The notes under the pieces: generated by a model
Told to the model about the DNA's origin: nothing
What the model saw: only the letters and a program-made list of their open reading frames with translations
Databases searched by the model: none
NCBI RefSeq assembly: GCF_947507565.1
Contig: NC_089175.1
Location: 1,601,733 to 1,665,732, forward strand
Length of the DNA: 64,000 nt
Origin: Oscarella lobularis
Taxonomy: Eukaryota; Porifera; Homoscleromorpha; Homosclerophorida; Oscarellidae
Direction of reading: 5' to 3'
Made by a program: the position numbers and the translations under genes
Shown here: positions 48,344 through 64,000 of the stretch, piece after piece
How positions within the stretch are numbered: position 1 is the first letter of the stretch
Layout: every line of letters starts with the position of its first letter

Positions 48344-48722
48344 TATCAAGACTAGGTTGTTCGAGCACGTCGTTCGAAAACACTGACGTCGAAGCACCTA
48401 AAAAGGAGCCCCGATCAGTTGATTGCCAATTGCGATCGACGAAAATCGGTTGGAATTTGAGTATTTTGTCAGCCAACCGATCGCACTGCCCAAACTGCAA
48501 AAACAAGAGAGGTTTGCTTAGGGGAAAGGCATTGAAGCGTCCGCGCCGTACAGCCGAAGAATCCAGCGCCCTTCGGGCGTCTAAAATAGCCCTTTGGGCA
48601 TCTAAAATATCCAGTAGACACTGGAGAAAGGAGTAGACTTCTGAAAGGCTGAAAGCGTTATGCGCACGCGCCACTTTAATCCGATTAGATGAGCCCTCAG
48701 AGATAAGATCCTAGCCTCGATA

Positions 48723-49356
48723 CTCCAGACCCTCGCGCGTTAAGGGGGGTGTGGTTGGCAAGAGGGTCTGGACGCACTCTGTAGAAAGCCGTGTGCAGAT
48801 CACGTGGTTTTTCGAACCGAGCGAGCCAATCACAGGTCTCGATACCCATTAGGACATACGTACACTGATTGGACGCGGACCTAACTTCGTTAACAAATGT
48901 ACCTTCCCCTAATGGGCACTCCTACTCGATAAAACAGTCGCGGAAGTCCCTAAACGAAGGAAATCTCTTCGCGCGTGTACGGACATCGTTGCGCGAGCGT
49001 TGGATGAAGGCCCGCAAGAGGTCTGCCCGAGCTTTTTCCCAATCGCTAATGTTCTTTCGGGTTCTTTGATAGCCAACGACTTTACGCGAAGATCTGAAGG
49101 AGAAGTAACGCCGGAAAAGCAGCGAACCTTCGATTACATAGGAACCCGGTGTAGCGTACGCCGTAACTAAATTACTCGTAGCGAAACGAAGTTAGGTCCG
49201 CGTCCAATCAGTGTACGTATGTCCTAATGGGTATCGAGACCTGTGATTGGCTCGCTCGGTTCGAAAAACCACGTGATCTGCACACGGCTTTCTACAGAGT
49301 GCGTCCAGACCCTCTAGCCAACCACACCCCCCTTAACGCGCGACCTGGGTCTGGAG
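48723..49356. mobile_element. MITE with ~170-bp terminal inverted repeats and TA target duplication
   Basis: The left arm 48723-48891 is repeated in inverted orientation at 49185-49356 with only a few differences (a 4-bp indel near the tip and rare substitutions). The tips read CTCCAGACCC. TA dinucleotides at 48721-48722 and 49357-49358 flank the element, as expected for Tc1/mariner-type insertion. The inner ~290 bp has no transposase; the longest frame (48869-49069) is not recognisable. It is therefore non-autonomous and, given the close match of the arms, fairly young. Confidence 0.85.
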
Positions 49357-49698
49357 TATTTTTTAGGGACTAACATCCGTGACAGTACTAAACCGTGTGT
49401 ATCGTCCCCTTACTTCACGTGCAAAGTCGAATGGAAATAAACCGTGCCGAAATAGAACTGCTCGATGCTGTGATGGAACTAAGGGAAGATATAGAAAATC
49501 TTCAAAGGGTTTTGGAAACTGCTGTCTGTCTTGTCATTCTACTCTTGCTGTTTTTTTGATTAAAAATTGCACGTTTTCGCCCACCCAGTGCTTCCCCGGT
49601 TGAATCGCTGGGATAATAAGCATCTCTGTAGTCTCATCTCTGTGGAGTTCAGAAGTATTTTCTTCCGCCCCGCCCACCGTTATAACGTCTTGGCGTCA

Positions 49699-49767
49699 TA
49701 GTCTCGTTCCCAGCCGCCTCTCCCCGTAGTGATATTAACGGAGGGGGAGGGGCTGGGAACGAGACTA
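49699..49767. mobile_element. 69-bp foldback insertion with 9-bp target-site duplication
   Basis: TAGTCTCGTTCCCAGCC at the left end is exactly mirrored by GGCTGGGAACGAGACTA at the right end, and the arms continue with C-rich/G-rich complementarity. TTGGCGTCA occurs immediately outside on both sides (49690-49698 and 49768-49776). A 9-bp duplication fits Mutator-like insertion; an 8-bp reading would fit hAT. It lies about 50 bp upstream of the WDR13 start codon. Confidence 0.8.
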
Positions 49768-49816
49768 TTGGCGTCACGCACGGGCCCGGGAACGGGGCCA
49801 CGCACGCGCGCTAATA

Positions 49817-53833
<4,017 letters not shown>

Positions 53834-54412
53834 GTGGCAAAACGCATACGGGAGACGTCAACGCGTTGACGAAGTCAAAGTGCGCTAAGTGCGGCGGAGA
53901 AGCCCGCGCAAGGACGCTCGTTGTGTCTAGAAATCGAATTATTTGTTGACGAGCTGGAGCAACTGCTCAACGCCGTTTATAAACAGCAACAAACACGACT
54001 GGCGCCTCGCTAATTACCAGCACATCTTTCCCGCCACTTGGATCAATGTTTTATGCATAGTGCGGCTATGGAAAAAAGATGCCCTTTTTGCCTCGCTTAA
54101 AAACTACGTCATTCATCTTTTATGATAAAACTTTGCGGTTTAACACAAAATCATTGAAAAAGAGAGGATGAACGAGCGGGGGAAGGGTGTTATAGGTGAA
54201 CAAGGAGAGATAGCGTGAATGAGTGAGTAGAGGTTCGGCGCACAAGAGATTCTAATGTCCTTAATTATTAGTCTACACTCTTTTCTGCTGCTGCAGTCTT
54301 CGCGGTCGTGCGTGCTTACGGGAAGAGAAGGGGGGAAAAAAACTGGCGCATCTGACGTATCCAGACTTGTCGCGTAGTATCTGCGTCGCAATGTTCTTTC
54401 CCTCGACTCGCT
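53834..54412. other. Intergenic, MRPL44 5' side / ARX-like 3' side
   Basis: About 580 bp with no convincing exon on either strand. It should contain the MRPL44 promoter and the 3' UTR of the aristaless-like gene. Confidence 0.5.
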
Positions 54413-56567
<2,155 letters not shown>

Positions 56568-57502
56568 ATTGCGCGCGCGCGTATACGCGTGAGAGGGGAG
56601 CGAGGGAATCGAGAAAGGGAGCTAGGAGACGCAATGTCACGTCGTCCGGCCACGAACTGAACTGAGACGAAGGGATGCTCGGTCGGCTATTTTTACGTGT
56701 CGCGGAGAAGAGAGAGAGACCGACCCACCCGAGCTCCGTCGCCGCCGACCTCGCGCGCAGACACCGTGCCTGCCGGAAGCCAGTGTCTGGTCAGCCTTTA
56801 AAAAAGCCCGGCAGGTCGCCCAATCGGTGTGTCCATAGAGAGGCCCCCGGTCGCAATCGCCTAAGCGTGCTAATTCGATTTTCGACCGCTCCACGGCGGC
56901 GGGATGGAGGTGATTTCTCTTCGGCAACCGCCGAGCCTCAAATCTAATCAGCGTTGCATTGCACGCGCGGTCGTTTGGACAGGGCATCAGTAGACGAACG
57001 CGGACGCGGAAGAACGACAAGTGCGCGCGCGCGCGATCAAAGGGATGCCGCGTCGCGCGGATAGGAAGTACGCGCGTGTTCTCTTCACCCCACCCCCCTC
57101 TTTTTCTAAGCACCGAGATGACCACTTCCGGGTGTGCGAGTGCCGTGCAGTGCGAAAAAAAGCCACAGCAATGCCACGCCGTTCGCGTTTTGATCCTATC
57201 GCAATTTGACGCATGCAAACACGCGATGTGGGTGGGTTGGCGTTGACGAAAGTGGAACCGAAGGACTTCGACCGCGCGTAAATATTAGTCATCGAGTTTG
57301 GGTAAAAAACCGTGGGCGAGGGTCACGTTCTAAACCACGTTCGTCTATGAATTATTTATACGGGCGAAGGGGGGGAGAAGCCGCCGGGCAAATTCATTCA
57401 TTCATTGCTCTCTCTCACTCTAAGACCGTTTTGATATCAAAAAAGGCCTCTCTCTTTCCCTTTACGCTTTGACCTATACTTCGAGGTCGCGGTGAATCTC
57501 GA
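56568..57502. promoter_or_regulatory. Divergent promoter region, ARX-like / mitochondrial IF-3
   Basis: 935 bp between start codons, GC-rich with alternating GC runs (GCGCGCGCGC at 56570-56580 and 57026-57036). Open frames on both strands here are explained by high GC content. No separate gene is supported. Confidence 0.45.
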
Positions 57503-58117
57503 ATGGCTTTGGCGTGGCAAAGACTGCGGTTTGCAGGCGTAAACGGACTACCGGGGTCTCTTTGGGGAATGCGGGCCCTCGCCGGGCAACTGGTGCGCGG
57601 CGAAGCGATCAAAGGCAATCGCCTGCAGGTGATAGACGAAAACGGAACGAATCGCGGCGTACACAATCGGCACACGGCGCTCGAAATGGCCCGCTCGCGC
57701 GGAATCCAACTCGTTCTCGTCAATCGCACGACAATGCCGCCCGTTTGTCGACTCATGTCGACGAAAGACATTTGGGAGCGCGAAAAACGAGTTCGCGAGC
57801 AGCGAAAACGTGTCGCCGAGACGCGCACGACGTGGAAAGACGTTCGACTTCGCGTCAACATCAGCGCGCACGATCTCGACGTCAAATTCAAATCGATTCG
57901 CGAATTTCTCGTCGATCGCGCTCACGTGAGCGTTCTTATCGAACCGGCGCGAGGTCGATCGCGCGGCGGCGACGGCGCCAACGAACGTGTGGGACTCGAA
58001 CGGCTGCGCGACGCGATTATCGAACGACTCGACGATATAGGGGGCGAAATTGCGGGCGAGCCGAATTTAAAGGCGAGGGGCGGGCGAGCGATTGTTTTAC
58101 GAATAAAACCAAAGTAG
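57503..58117 (+). CDS. MTIF3: Mitochondrial translation initiation factor IF-3
   Basis: 204 residues in one exon. IF-3 promotes dissociation of mitochondrial ribosomal subunits and start-codon selection. N-domain: GEAIKGNRLQVIDENGTNRG, ALEMARSRGIQLVLVNRTTM, PPVCRLM (the conserved P-V-C-R-L-M is the bacterial PVCRIMDYGK site). Linker: REKRVREQRKRV. C-domain: WKDVRLRVNISAHDLDVKFK, SIREFLVDRAHVSVLIE. The N-terminal MALAWQRLRFAGVNGLPGSL is an Arg-containing amphipathic stretch consistent with mitochondrial import. It is shorter than vertebrate MTIF3 but contains both domains. It is convergent with the TFIIIA gene, 210 bp away. Confidence 0.88.
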   Translation: MALAWQRLRFAGVNGLPGSLWGMRALAGQLVRGEAIKGNRLQVIDENGTNRGVHNRHTALEMARSRGIQLVLVNRTTMPPVCRLMSTKDIWEREKRVREQRKRVAETRTTWKDVRLRVNISAHDLDVKFKSIREFLVDRAHVSVLIEPARGRSRGGDGANERVGLERLRDAIIERLDDIGGEIAGEPNLKARGGRAIVLRIKPK

Positions 58118-58327
58118 ATTTCGGGTTTTTGGGTAGGGGGTCGTCAAGGGTCGGTCTCTCTTACGCGCGCGTCTTGCGTGCGCGACACGAGCGCGCCCCC
58201 GCACAACCACAGTTGACTCGATTCGAACGAATTGCCACCCATTTATAAGCAAAACTCGACGCTAAATCCATCGACCCACTTTCGTGTTTGTTTGCACACA
58301 CAATCATCACACACATGACACGCAGTT

Positions 58328-60509
58328 CATCGATTTTTGGTAGGGCTGGGGGCCAAGGGCGCCGTCCTCTTTCCCATCGCGCGATCTCTCTCTCTCTCTC
58401 TCGATCCCTCAATCTCTTGCTTACCTGCTCGTCGGTTCTTCTTGCTCTCGAGGCGGCGCGCTCCTGTAGCCACTTAGCTTCTCCGCCAACGCTCGCGAAT
58501 CGAGTCGTCGCCGCTTCTGCGCAAATGAAAAGGCGCTTATGTGACGAGAGTCAGCGCACCGGAATTGAGTCAAATTACGCCCACGTGCAAGAAGCGACTA
58601 ATGAGAGGAGCTAAATACGCTCCTATGCCAAGTACGGTCCAATTTGGCTCATAAGAGTAGACAACGTGGAACGTTTTCAGTTTTAGGGTATCCGGAGACG
58701 CCGGTGATCCGGCAACTAATCGAATCGTACTACCTTAGTTCCTACGCATCAGTCGCACCGACATCCTGCTGCAAGCTGTCTAGAGGCGACGCATGCCCCG
58801 CTACCTAATCTGTTGTCAAATACCGGCGTCGACCGATTGCGTGATGTTTAAAATCGCGGTCGCCGCTTTGCGTGTGCGCCTGCGTCAATTTAATATCGCG
58901 AGCGGAAACGCGAATGAATGGGAGAAAAACGCGCGCTCTTCTACTCTTTTCGCGCGCGTGCATTGCCAGGCGACCGACAGCGCGTATGCGCGTTTTCATT
59001 AGTGGGGTTGACCTTAATTGAGCAGAAAGCGCGGAACGCGCGCGTATTTTTGGAATTCCGCGAATGGGGAATTAGGTTAGGGATCGAAGACAGTGACCTC
59101 CTTGTTTCCCCACTTACGCATCTAACGAAGTCTAATTGGACTCACCTTGCGCGACACGGGAGATCCCGTGTGACAACGTTGAATGTGACTGCGAAGAGAT
59201 TTCTGCAAAAACAATACAAAGATAGACAAGAAAGGAGTAGGAGAGCTTGGGTGACAGCTCGCCTTGTGAGCGAATGATTTCTCGCAGCCGTTCTCCGTGC
59301 AGACGAACGGTCGAATGCCCTCGTGAAAACTTCGTATGTGCGTTTGAAGATTCGATTTCTAAGAGAACGAGTGGAAAACCAAAAGGATGCGTTCAAATCT
59401 CCAAAAAGAATGACCCCCTTTACCTTAGAAAACGTTCGATCGCAACTATCGTGCGTACAGGCGTACAACGTTCGAGTCGTCTCGTGCGTCAGCATGTGAG
59501 ACTTGAGCTATAAAATCAACGCGTCTCGCATGATGTAAGCGACCAGAAATGTTTACGTTGCTCCCGCTGGACAGATGACGATCGCACACAGAACAAATGT
59601 ACTCTATATAAGCGAGGGTTAGGATAAGTCTCCGTGGCAAAAATTGTATCAATCGATCTAACCCTTTCGATGGGACTCCTTCGTGTGATCGCACAACGAC
59701 GTCCAATTAGAAAACTCTTCGCCACAATTTTTGAAGTGACATAGGTACACTAATAGAAGCAGGGGGGAGCCTTCGCGACGACTACACCCCAAACTCTATT
59801 CGGCTTTAGATGACCTTGTTTGTGCTTTCGCTCGTGCTTTGCCAGCTGCGCGGGCGTGCCGAACGTCTTGTCGCAGCCGTCGTGCGAGCAACTAAAACCC
59901 ATTAGGGACGGCGCTAACGAACCCCCTACCACTACTACCAAGTCTCAATGCCCGACCTATATGGAGTCGATGAGATTCCCGGGTGATCGACATAATGTTT
60001 ATGCAATTGGGATCGTTTTGAAAAGCATTCATCGCATCCAGGATGCTTGCACTATATATGAGGAAGGGGGGTTCTTCGTTAGGAAGTGCTACTATGTCTT
60101 AGCTACAGCTTTTAGGCTACTTTGTACGGCTTTGGTTTGTCGTGTGTAGCTCGGTGTTTCTTCATGTTGTATTTGGTTGAAAATGATGCCGAGCATCCGG
60201 GATGGTCGCAACTGGAATGATATTTTTGAATTTTTTTGTACAACAGCATGCGTCGATATAGGTTTTCTCACCTAAATGGCTTTTCTCCTGTGTGCGAGAG
60301 ACGATGGCGTCGAAGGTGTGCCGATCGAACGTAACTTTTCGTGCATTCGGGATAATCGCACGCGAAGGGCCTCTAGAGGAGCCCTCTTCCTTTTCGGAGG
60401 CTGCTTGAAGGCTTCGAGTCTTTACCTCGCCCGTGTGCGAGCACATGTGCTCCTCCAGTCTCCATTTCTTGGCGAAAACGCGATCACATTCGGAGCACGG
60501 AAAAGACAT
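58328..60509 (-). CDS. GTF3A: Transcription factor IIIA, nine C2H2 zinc fingers
   Basis: Binds the internal control region of 5S rRNA genes and 5S rRNA itself. Start at 60509: finger 1 [17 protein letters not shown]; finger 2 [19 protein letters not shown]; finger 3 [19 protein letters not shown]; finger 4 [19 protein letters not shown] (about 60060-59990); finger 5 [19 protein letters not shown]; finger 6 [19 protein letters not shown]; finger 7 [13 protein letters not shown] joined to LKSHMLTH; finger 8 [12 protein letters not shown] joined to [12 protein letters not shown]; finger 9 [13 protein letters not shown] joined to [11 protein letters not shown]. Each finger or half-finger is its own exon. 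Irregular fingers (short-linked 6 and 7, IRSFH in 8) match TFIIIA. A basic tail [14 protein letters not shown] follows (about 58515), with a probable stop at 58328-58330. The finger 9 intron needs a GC donor. The C-terminal exon is less certain. Confidence 0.88.
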
Positions 60510-60639
60510 TTCTCTAACGCGCGTTTCGAACGCCCCGTAGGCGGAAGCCCACTAATACAATAAGCACAAAGACGAATGGCAGCGGATAATAAACAAAACA
60601 GTCACCGCGTACTCCCGTCACTTCATTGGCTTTGGAAAG
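60510..60639. promoter_or_regulatory. 130-bp divergent promoter, TFIIIA / LRR-kinase
   Basis: The two start codons are only 130 bp apart on opposite strands, so both core promoters must lie here or overlap the genes. No TATA box is obvious. Confidence 0.45.
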
Positions 60640-63323
60640 ATGGTGTCGTATGGAACAACGGGCCGTGTTGCGCGTATTCTCTTTCGAACGAATTCGTTTA
60701 TTCTGAAACTGCTTCTCCTTGCCGTGTACGTCGAATCCTCGGCCAAGTGGCTACAGCCCGCTTGCGGCAAATGTCGATGCTCTGAAAATGAACAAATCGT
60801 CAACTGTTCGGGACTCGGACTATCTAGCCTACCCGTTCGACTTCCACCCAATGCCGTCGTTCTGTAAGACTGCGACTGCCGTTTACCCGAAAAAGTCCCC
60901 GCGGTCGCCTCTAACAGATGCATAACAGATGCATAACAGATGCATCACATGAAAATGAGTTCCCACAATTATTACAATTTTAATTTAGAGATTTTTCACA
61001 CAACGAGTTAAGGGATTTTCCACTTTCTATCATATACCACAGTATTACGGCGCGCCACGTTCAGAAAGTGTAAGGCAATTACTCGGGCTGCCAGATGGGT
61101 ACCTTGCATTTTCCTTTGCGCCCAGCTACCTCCATCACAATGAACTAAGTGACATCGGAGCGTTTGTCTTCAAAAATTGGCCTTCTCTTCGGTTACTGTA
61201 AATCAATTAATTAAAGCGTTTGCCCCTCTAGTAGTGCGGTAACTTCTATGCCATTACACAGGGACTTGGGATACAACAAACTCAATACGCTGCCCGCGAA
61301 AATGTTCCTCAATACGAATCGTTTGACAGAATTGTAAGGGATTCAAAGATGGGCGTATACACTTCCCATCTTCTATTTATGCAATGCACTGAGGAACATT
61401 TATGTTTAGAAACCTTAGTCATTGCAACATTGAAAGAATATCGCCCAACTCATTTGCCGGATGCAACCTTTCTATATTGTATAGATCATTCAAGTCATGC
61501 AAAAGTGCGACCTAAGAGTATATATTTTTAGAGATCTGAGCTACAACAGACTGACGTCAATTGGGCGTGATCAGCTCCGGGGTGTCTCGGAGCAGCCTAG
61601 CCTAATGTACTATTCATGACAGCAGACGGCTTCTAGTAACACTCTCCCCTACAGAGACTTGTCTCACAACGAACTGCAAAGCGTCTCAGCAAACAATGGT
61701 CTGCCAAACAGACAATGCCCAAAACCATATCTGTTAGTCCCGCGCGAGTCACTACTTATAGGTGCACGTTTTTTTTATAAGCGGTGCTTTCTTAGGCATT
61801 TGGGTCACGACACGGTCTGCTCTAACACTAGCACCGTCGACTGGACCAAAGAGTACCATTCGTGTGTCATCTGCGCCAAAGATTCGAATTACGATACAAA
61901 GAGCATCGTCTTGGGCCTCGTAATATCAGCTGTCATCGTATTACTCATAGCACTCGCCATCCGTTTCAAAATGAGAAGGCAACAAACGTTTCTACCGTTG
62001 TCTCGATACGAAAAAGTCTCGTTTCTCGGACCGCGCAAATACAGCGACAACAGTCTCACTACGGACGACAGCCTAGACTCGTTCATGATCGAATACAAAG
62101 CTCTAGACATCAGAAAGAAGTACGATATCATAATCTCCGCTCCACATTACGCGAATCTAATCATCACTATTTTCGCGAATCTAGAATTGCCATTGGCGGC
62201 TACGGATCGGTATACAAAGCCAAGCTCAATGGAATGACAGTGGCAGTAAAGAAATTAGTCTGTTATCCCGGCAAACAAAATGAGATTCACGATATGGTTA
62301 GGGAAGCTACTCTATTAGGGTAAGTCGGCGCGTATGAGATTAACTTATTGGCACTTTGGTTGAGTAGTAAATTGCATCACGCTAATATCGTACGCCTGAT
62401 CGCCGTTTGCTCGGATCCGTCCAACATGTGTATAGTGACGGAGCTCGCTCTTCAAGGATCGGTGAGAACGTATCTCAAAACTCGTAATGAGAGAATCAAA
62501 TGGCCCGAGAAACTACGGATGGTTAGTCGGCACGCGGCCCTCTTCAAAATCATTATTATGGCTTTTTAATTTGCTTTAGTTACACGATGCCGCCAACGGC
62601 GTGCTCTATTTGCACACGAGACATCCTCCCGTTATACATCGCGATCTCAAATCGAGCAATTTGCTTTTGGATGCAAACTGGCGAGTGAAAGTGTGCGATT
62701 TCGGCGTTTCGAAGTGCAAATCGATGATAACATTCTACAAAAATCGCAAACCGTTGCATGAAAAAGGTCGAGCATTTTGACTCTTTTAATTAATCAGATT
62801 GAATTTTTTTTCTATAGGGCTTGGGCTGGGCAAAATGACTGAATCGAGCGGTCACACGAAGGCTCCCGGCACGCTCCGATGGACCGCACCGGAGTTTTTG
62901 AGCAATCGTCCAAAGCTAACCGTCAAATCGGACGTCTATTCATTTGGAATGGTGATGTGGGAATTTGCATCGGCATCCTTCAAACCTCCAGCCGATCCGA
63001 AGGCCAGAAAGGAGTACCTCTGCCCATTTCCTCACCTAATTTGGTCGCACGAGGTAAACGACTCTATCTCATAAATATACAGCCCATTTTACTCTTTATG
63101 TCTCTAGGTTGCTGATGCGATACTGAGAGGTGAACGACCGCTTATACCTTCAGTATGCATTCCGAGTGTTCGCGATCTAATCTACCAATGCTGGCAGAAT
63201 AACTACGCCAACCGACCCGACTTCAAACTAATTTTGGCCTCGCTTGCGGAAATAGCGATCGAGCAAGGGAGTGATTTGACGGAAACCAGCGATGGCAGCG
63301 ACTTCGCGTCGGAAGCCGACTAA
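60640..63323 (+). CDS. Leucine-rich-repeat receptor kinase, TKL-type
   Basis: Predicted single-pass surface receptor. Exon 1: signal-anchor-like [17 protein letters not shown], then a cysteine-rich LRR cap [20 protein letters not shown] and [14 protein letters not shown]. Small exons each carry one repeat: [70 protein letters not shown], with a C-terminal Cys cap. Transmembrane segment: [18 protein letters not shown] (about 61915-61970). Kinase: an intron from about 62119 to 62181 joins to [20 protein letters not shown] and VKKL (P-loop and Lys); [33 protein letters not shown] (catalytic loop); VCDFGVSK (DFG); [40 protein letters not shown]. All catalytic residues are present. The loop HRDLKSSN suggests tyrosine-kinase-like Ser/Thr specificity. 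Ligand unknown. Stop 63321-63323. The exon chain in the LRR region is partly inferred. Confidence 0.82.
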
Positions 63324-63729
63324 ATCAGATTGTAACTAAATGCCAGAGAACCTCTAGATCGCCGCTTAGCTGCTGCTATACGGGGTGGGAGGGTTTTGTA
63401 ATGGACGCAAGACGTTTAGGTGCCGTTGTAGGTAGATGCTGTACTTACGACTTTCGCTTTGTGGAACTACGACCTCGCTTAAAGCAGTTCCAGCGCGTTT
63501 ACTCCTCCAGTCGGCTCGTTCGGCTTCGGTTTCGTTCGAGAGCGCACGCATAGAGAGAGCGCGCGAAGGAGTGGCGCTTGGGATATATTGTGCTTGCGTG
63601 TTCGCGTGAATTCAATTGCAAGAAAGCAATCCAATGATCTAACAGAAACCAGAGCTACGTTGCATCTGACAGAAGTACGAAGAGTGCTTTGTAAGCCAGA
63701 GAAAACGTGTAGACAATAATTTATATGCT
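63324..63729. other. Convergent intergenic region between two kinase genes
   Basis: About 400 bp, with a CT/GA-rich stretch near 63545-63575. No gene seen; it should contain both 3' UTRs. Confidence 0.5.
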
Positions 63730-64000
63730 CTAGTTTGCTTCACTTGCTTCTTCCGTTTGGGCCAGAGCAGCCGTTGACGTAGACTCCGCTTCGTCTATGG
63801 AGACTTCTAGAAGATTGCCTTGCTCAAGGCGATTGATAACGTCGGTAAACTCCGGTCGCTTTTGGTAATCGTGCTGCCAGCACGTTACCATCAACTCCTT
63901 CAAGTCTTCCGGGCAAGTGGTAGGAATGATGGGACGATCGCCTTTCTTCACTTCAGCAGCAAGCTAAAGGAAAGGAAACGAGATCATAAAAAATAAAGTA
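63730..64000 (-). CDS. Protein kinase of TKL type, C-terminal end only (runs off window)
   Basis: The last exon (63963-63730; acceptor CTTTAG on the minus strand just before it) reads LAAEVKKGDRPIIPTTCPED, LKELMVTCWQHDYQKRPEFT, DVINRLEQ and a Ser/Thr/Glu/Ala tail ending ASEAN. The CW-x5-KRP motif is kinase subdomain XI with its invariant Arg. The ERPxIP...L..CW..nP..RP form is like the LRR kinase just upstream ([20 protein letters not shown]), so the two convergent genes may be related. The catalytic core lies beyond the right edge. Confidence 0.75.

Larger units (their letters stand above)
47474..48722. other. Repeat-rich intergenic region after INTS10
   Basis: Contains a GGTAGGTAGGTT-type stretch (47635-47670), a GC-rich block (47678-47720), the degenerate 40-bp repeats listed separately, a pyrimidine-only tract (47910-47965) and a hairpin at 48311-48343. 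Frames of over 100 codons on both strands (such as 48674-48255 minus) are not supported by family similarity or splice signals. Confidence 0.5.

Noticed and set aside
48255-48674. 139-codon minus-strand frame
   Set aside because: Overlaps a hairpin and repeat-rich sequence, no family match, no splice evidence.

Overview
The window is nuclear DNA from an early-branching animal with a compact genome. Short GT-AG introns (mostly 45-150 bp) interrupt nearly every gene, neighbouring genes are often 75-250 bp apart, and the gene set is animal-like: an aristaless-class homeobox with an OAR tail, grainyhead, Integrator subunit 10, phosphorylase kinase alpha, TMEM144 and Roc-COR proteins carrying CARD or Death domains. 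A sponge, possibly a homoscleromorph, fits best. That placement is inferred from gene content and compactness and was not tested.

Layout. 1-1151: 5' part of a FIP1 polyadenylation factor (minus). 2556-4701: septin; 5060-5818: NatC acetyltransferase NAA30. 6909-9282: tandem array A, running into a Roc-COR-CARD gene (9283-12047). 12405-13854: FRG1. 14119-15761: unusual homeobox gene (minus). 16277-21785: phosphorylase kinase alpha; 21956-24483: grainyhead. 24764-26613: TMEM144 (minus). 26872-31473: eIF5B; 31587-33258: PRPF18; 33334-34158: an intronless, bacterial-looking CPBP/CAAX protease. 35531-37257: tandem array B, running into a Roc-COR-Death gene (37258-39924), followed directly by tandem array C (about 39930-41310) and a thymine-DNA glycosylase. 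42698-44065: BTB-BACK-SPRY gene (minus). 44672-47473: INTS10. 47480-49780: a repeat-rich gap with a 634-bp TA-flanked MITE and a 69-bp foldback element with a 9-bp target duplication. 49817-52391: WDR13; 52470-53833: MRPL44 (minus); 54413-56567: aristaless/ARX-like homeobox (minus); 57503-58117: mitochondrial IF-3; 58328-60509: nine-finger TFIIIA (minus); 60640-63323: LRR receptor TKL kinase; 63730-64000: 3' end of a second TKL kinase (minus).

Most genes are housekeeping: mRNA 3' processing (FIP1, Integrator), splicing (PRPF18, FRG1), translation (eIF5B, MRPL44, mtIF3), Pol III transcription (TFIIIA) and DNA repair (TDG). The accessory layer is two paralogous Roc-COR genes that keep the GTPase-COR core but end in different death-fold domains. 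Each is immediately preceded by a tandem array. The two arrays are homologous, and every unit looks like a complete GT...AG intron of about 75 nt, with successive units separated by spacers of 3, 6 or 15 nt. All spacers counted are multiples of three, and in array B almost all variation between copies falls within the spacer. This intron/micro-exon array upstream of putative innate-immune GTPases is the most unusual feature of the window. Whether the micro-exons are spliced in, skipped, or only relics needs RNA data.
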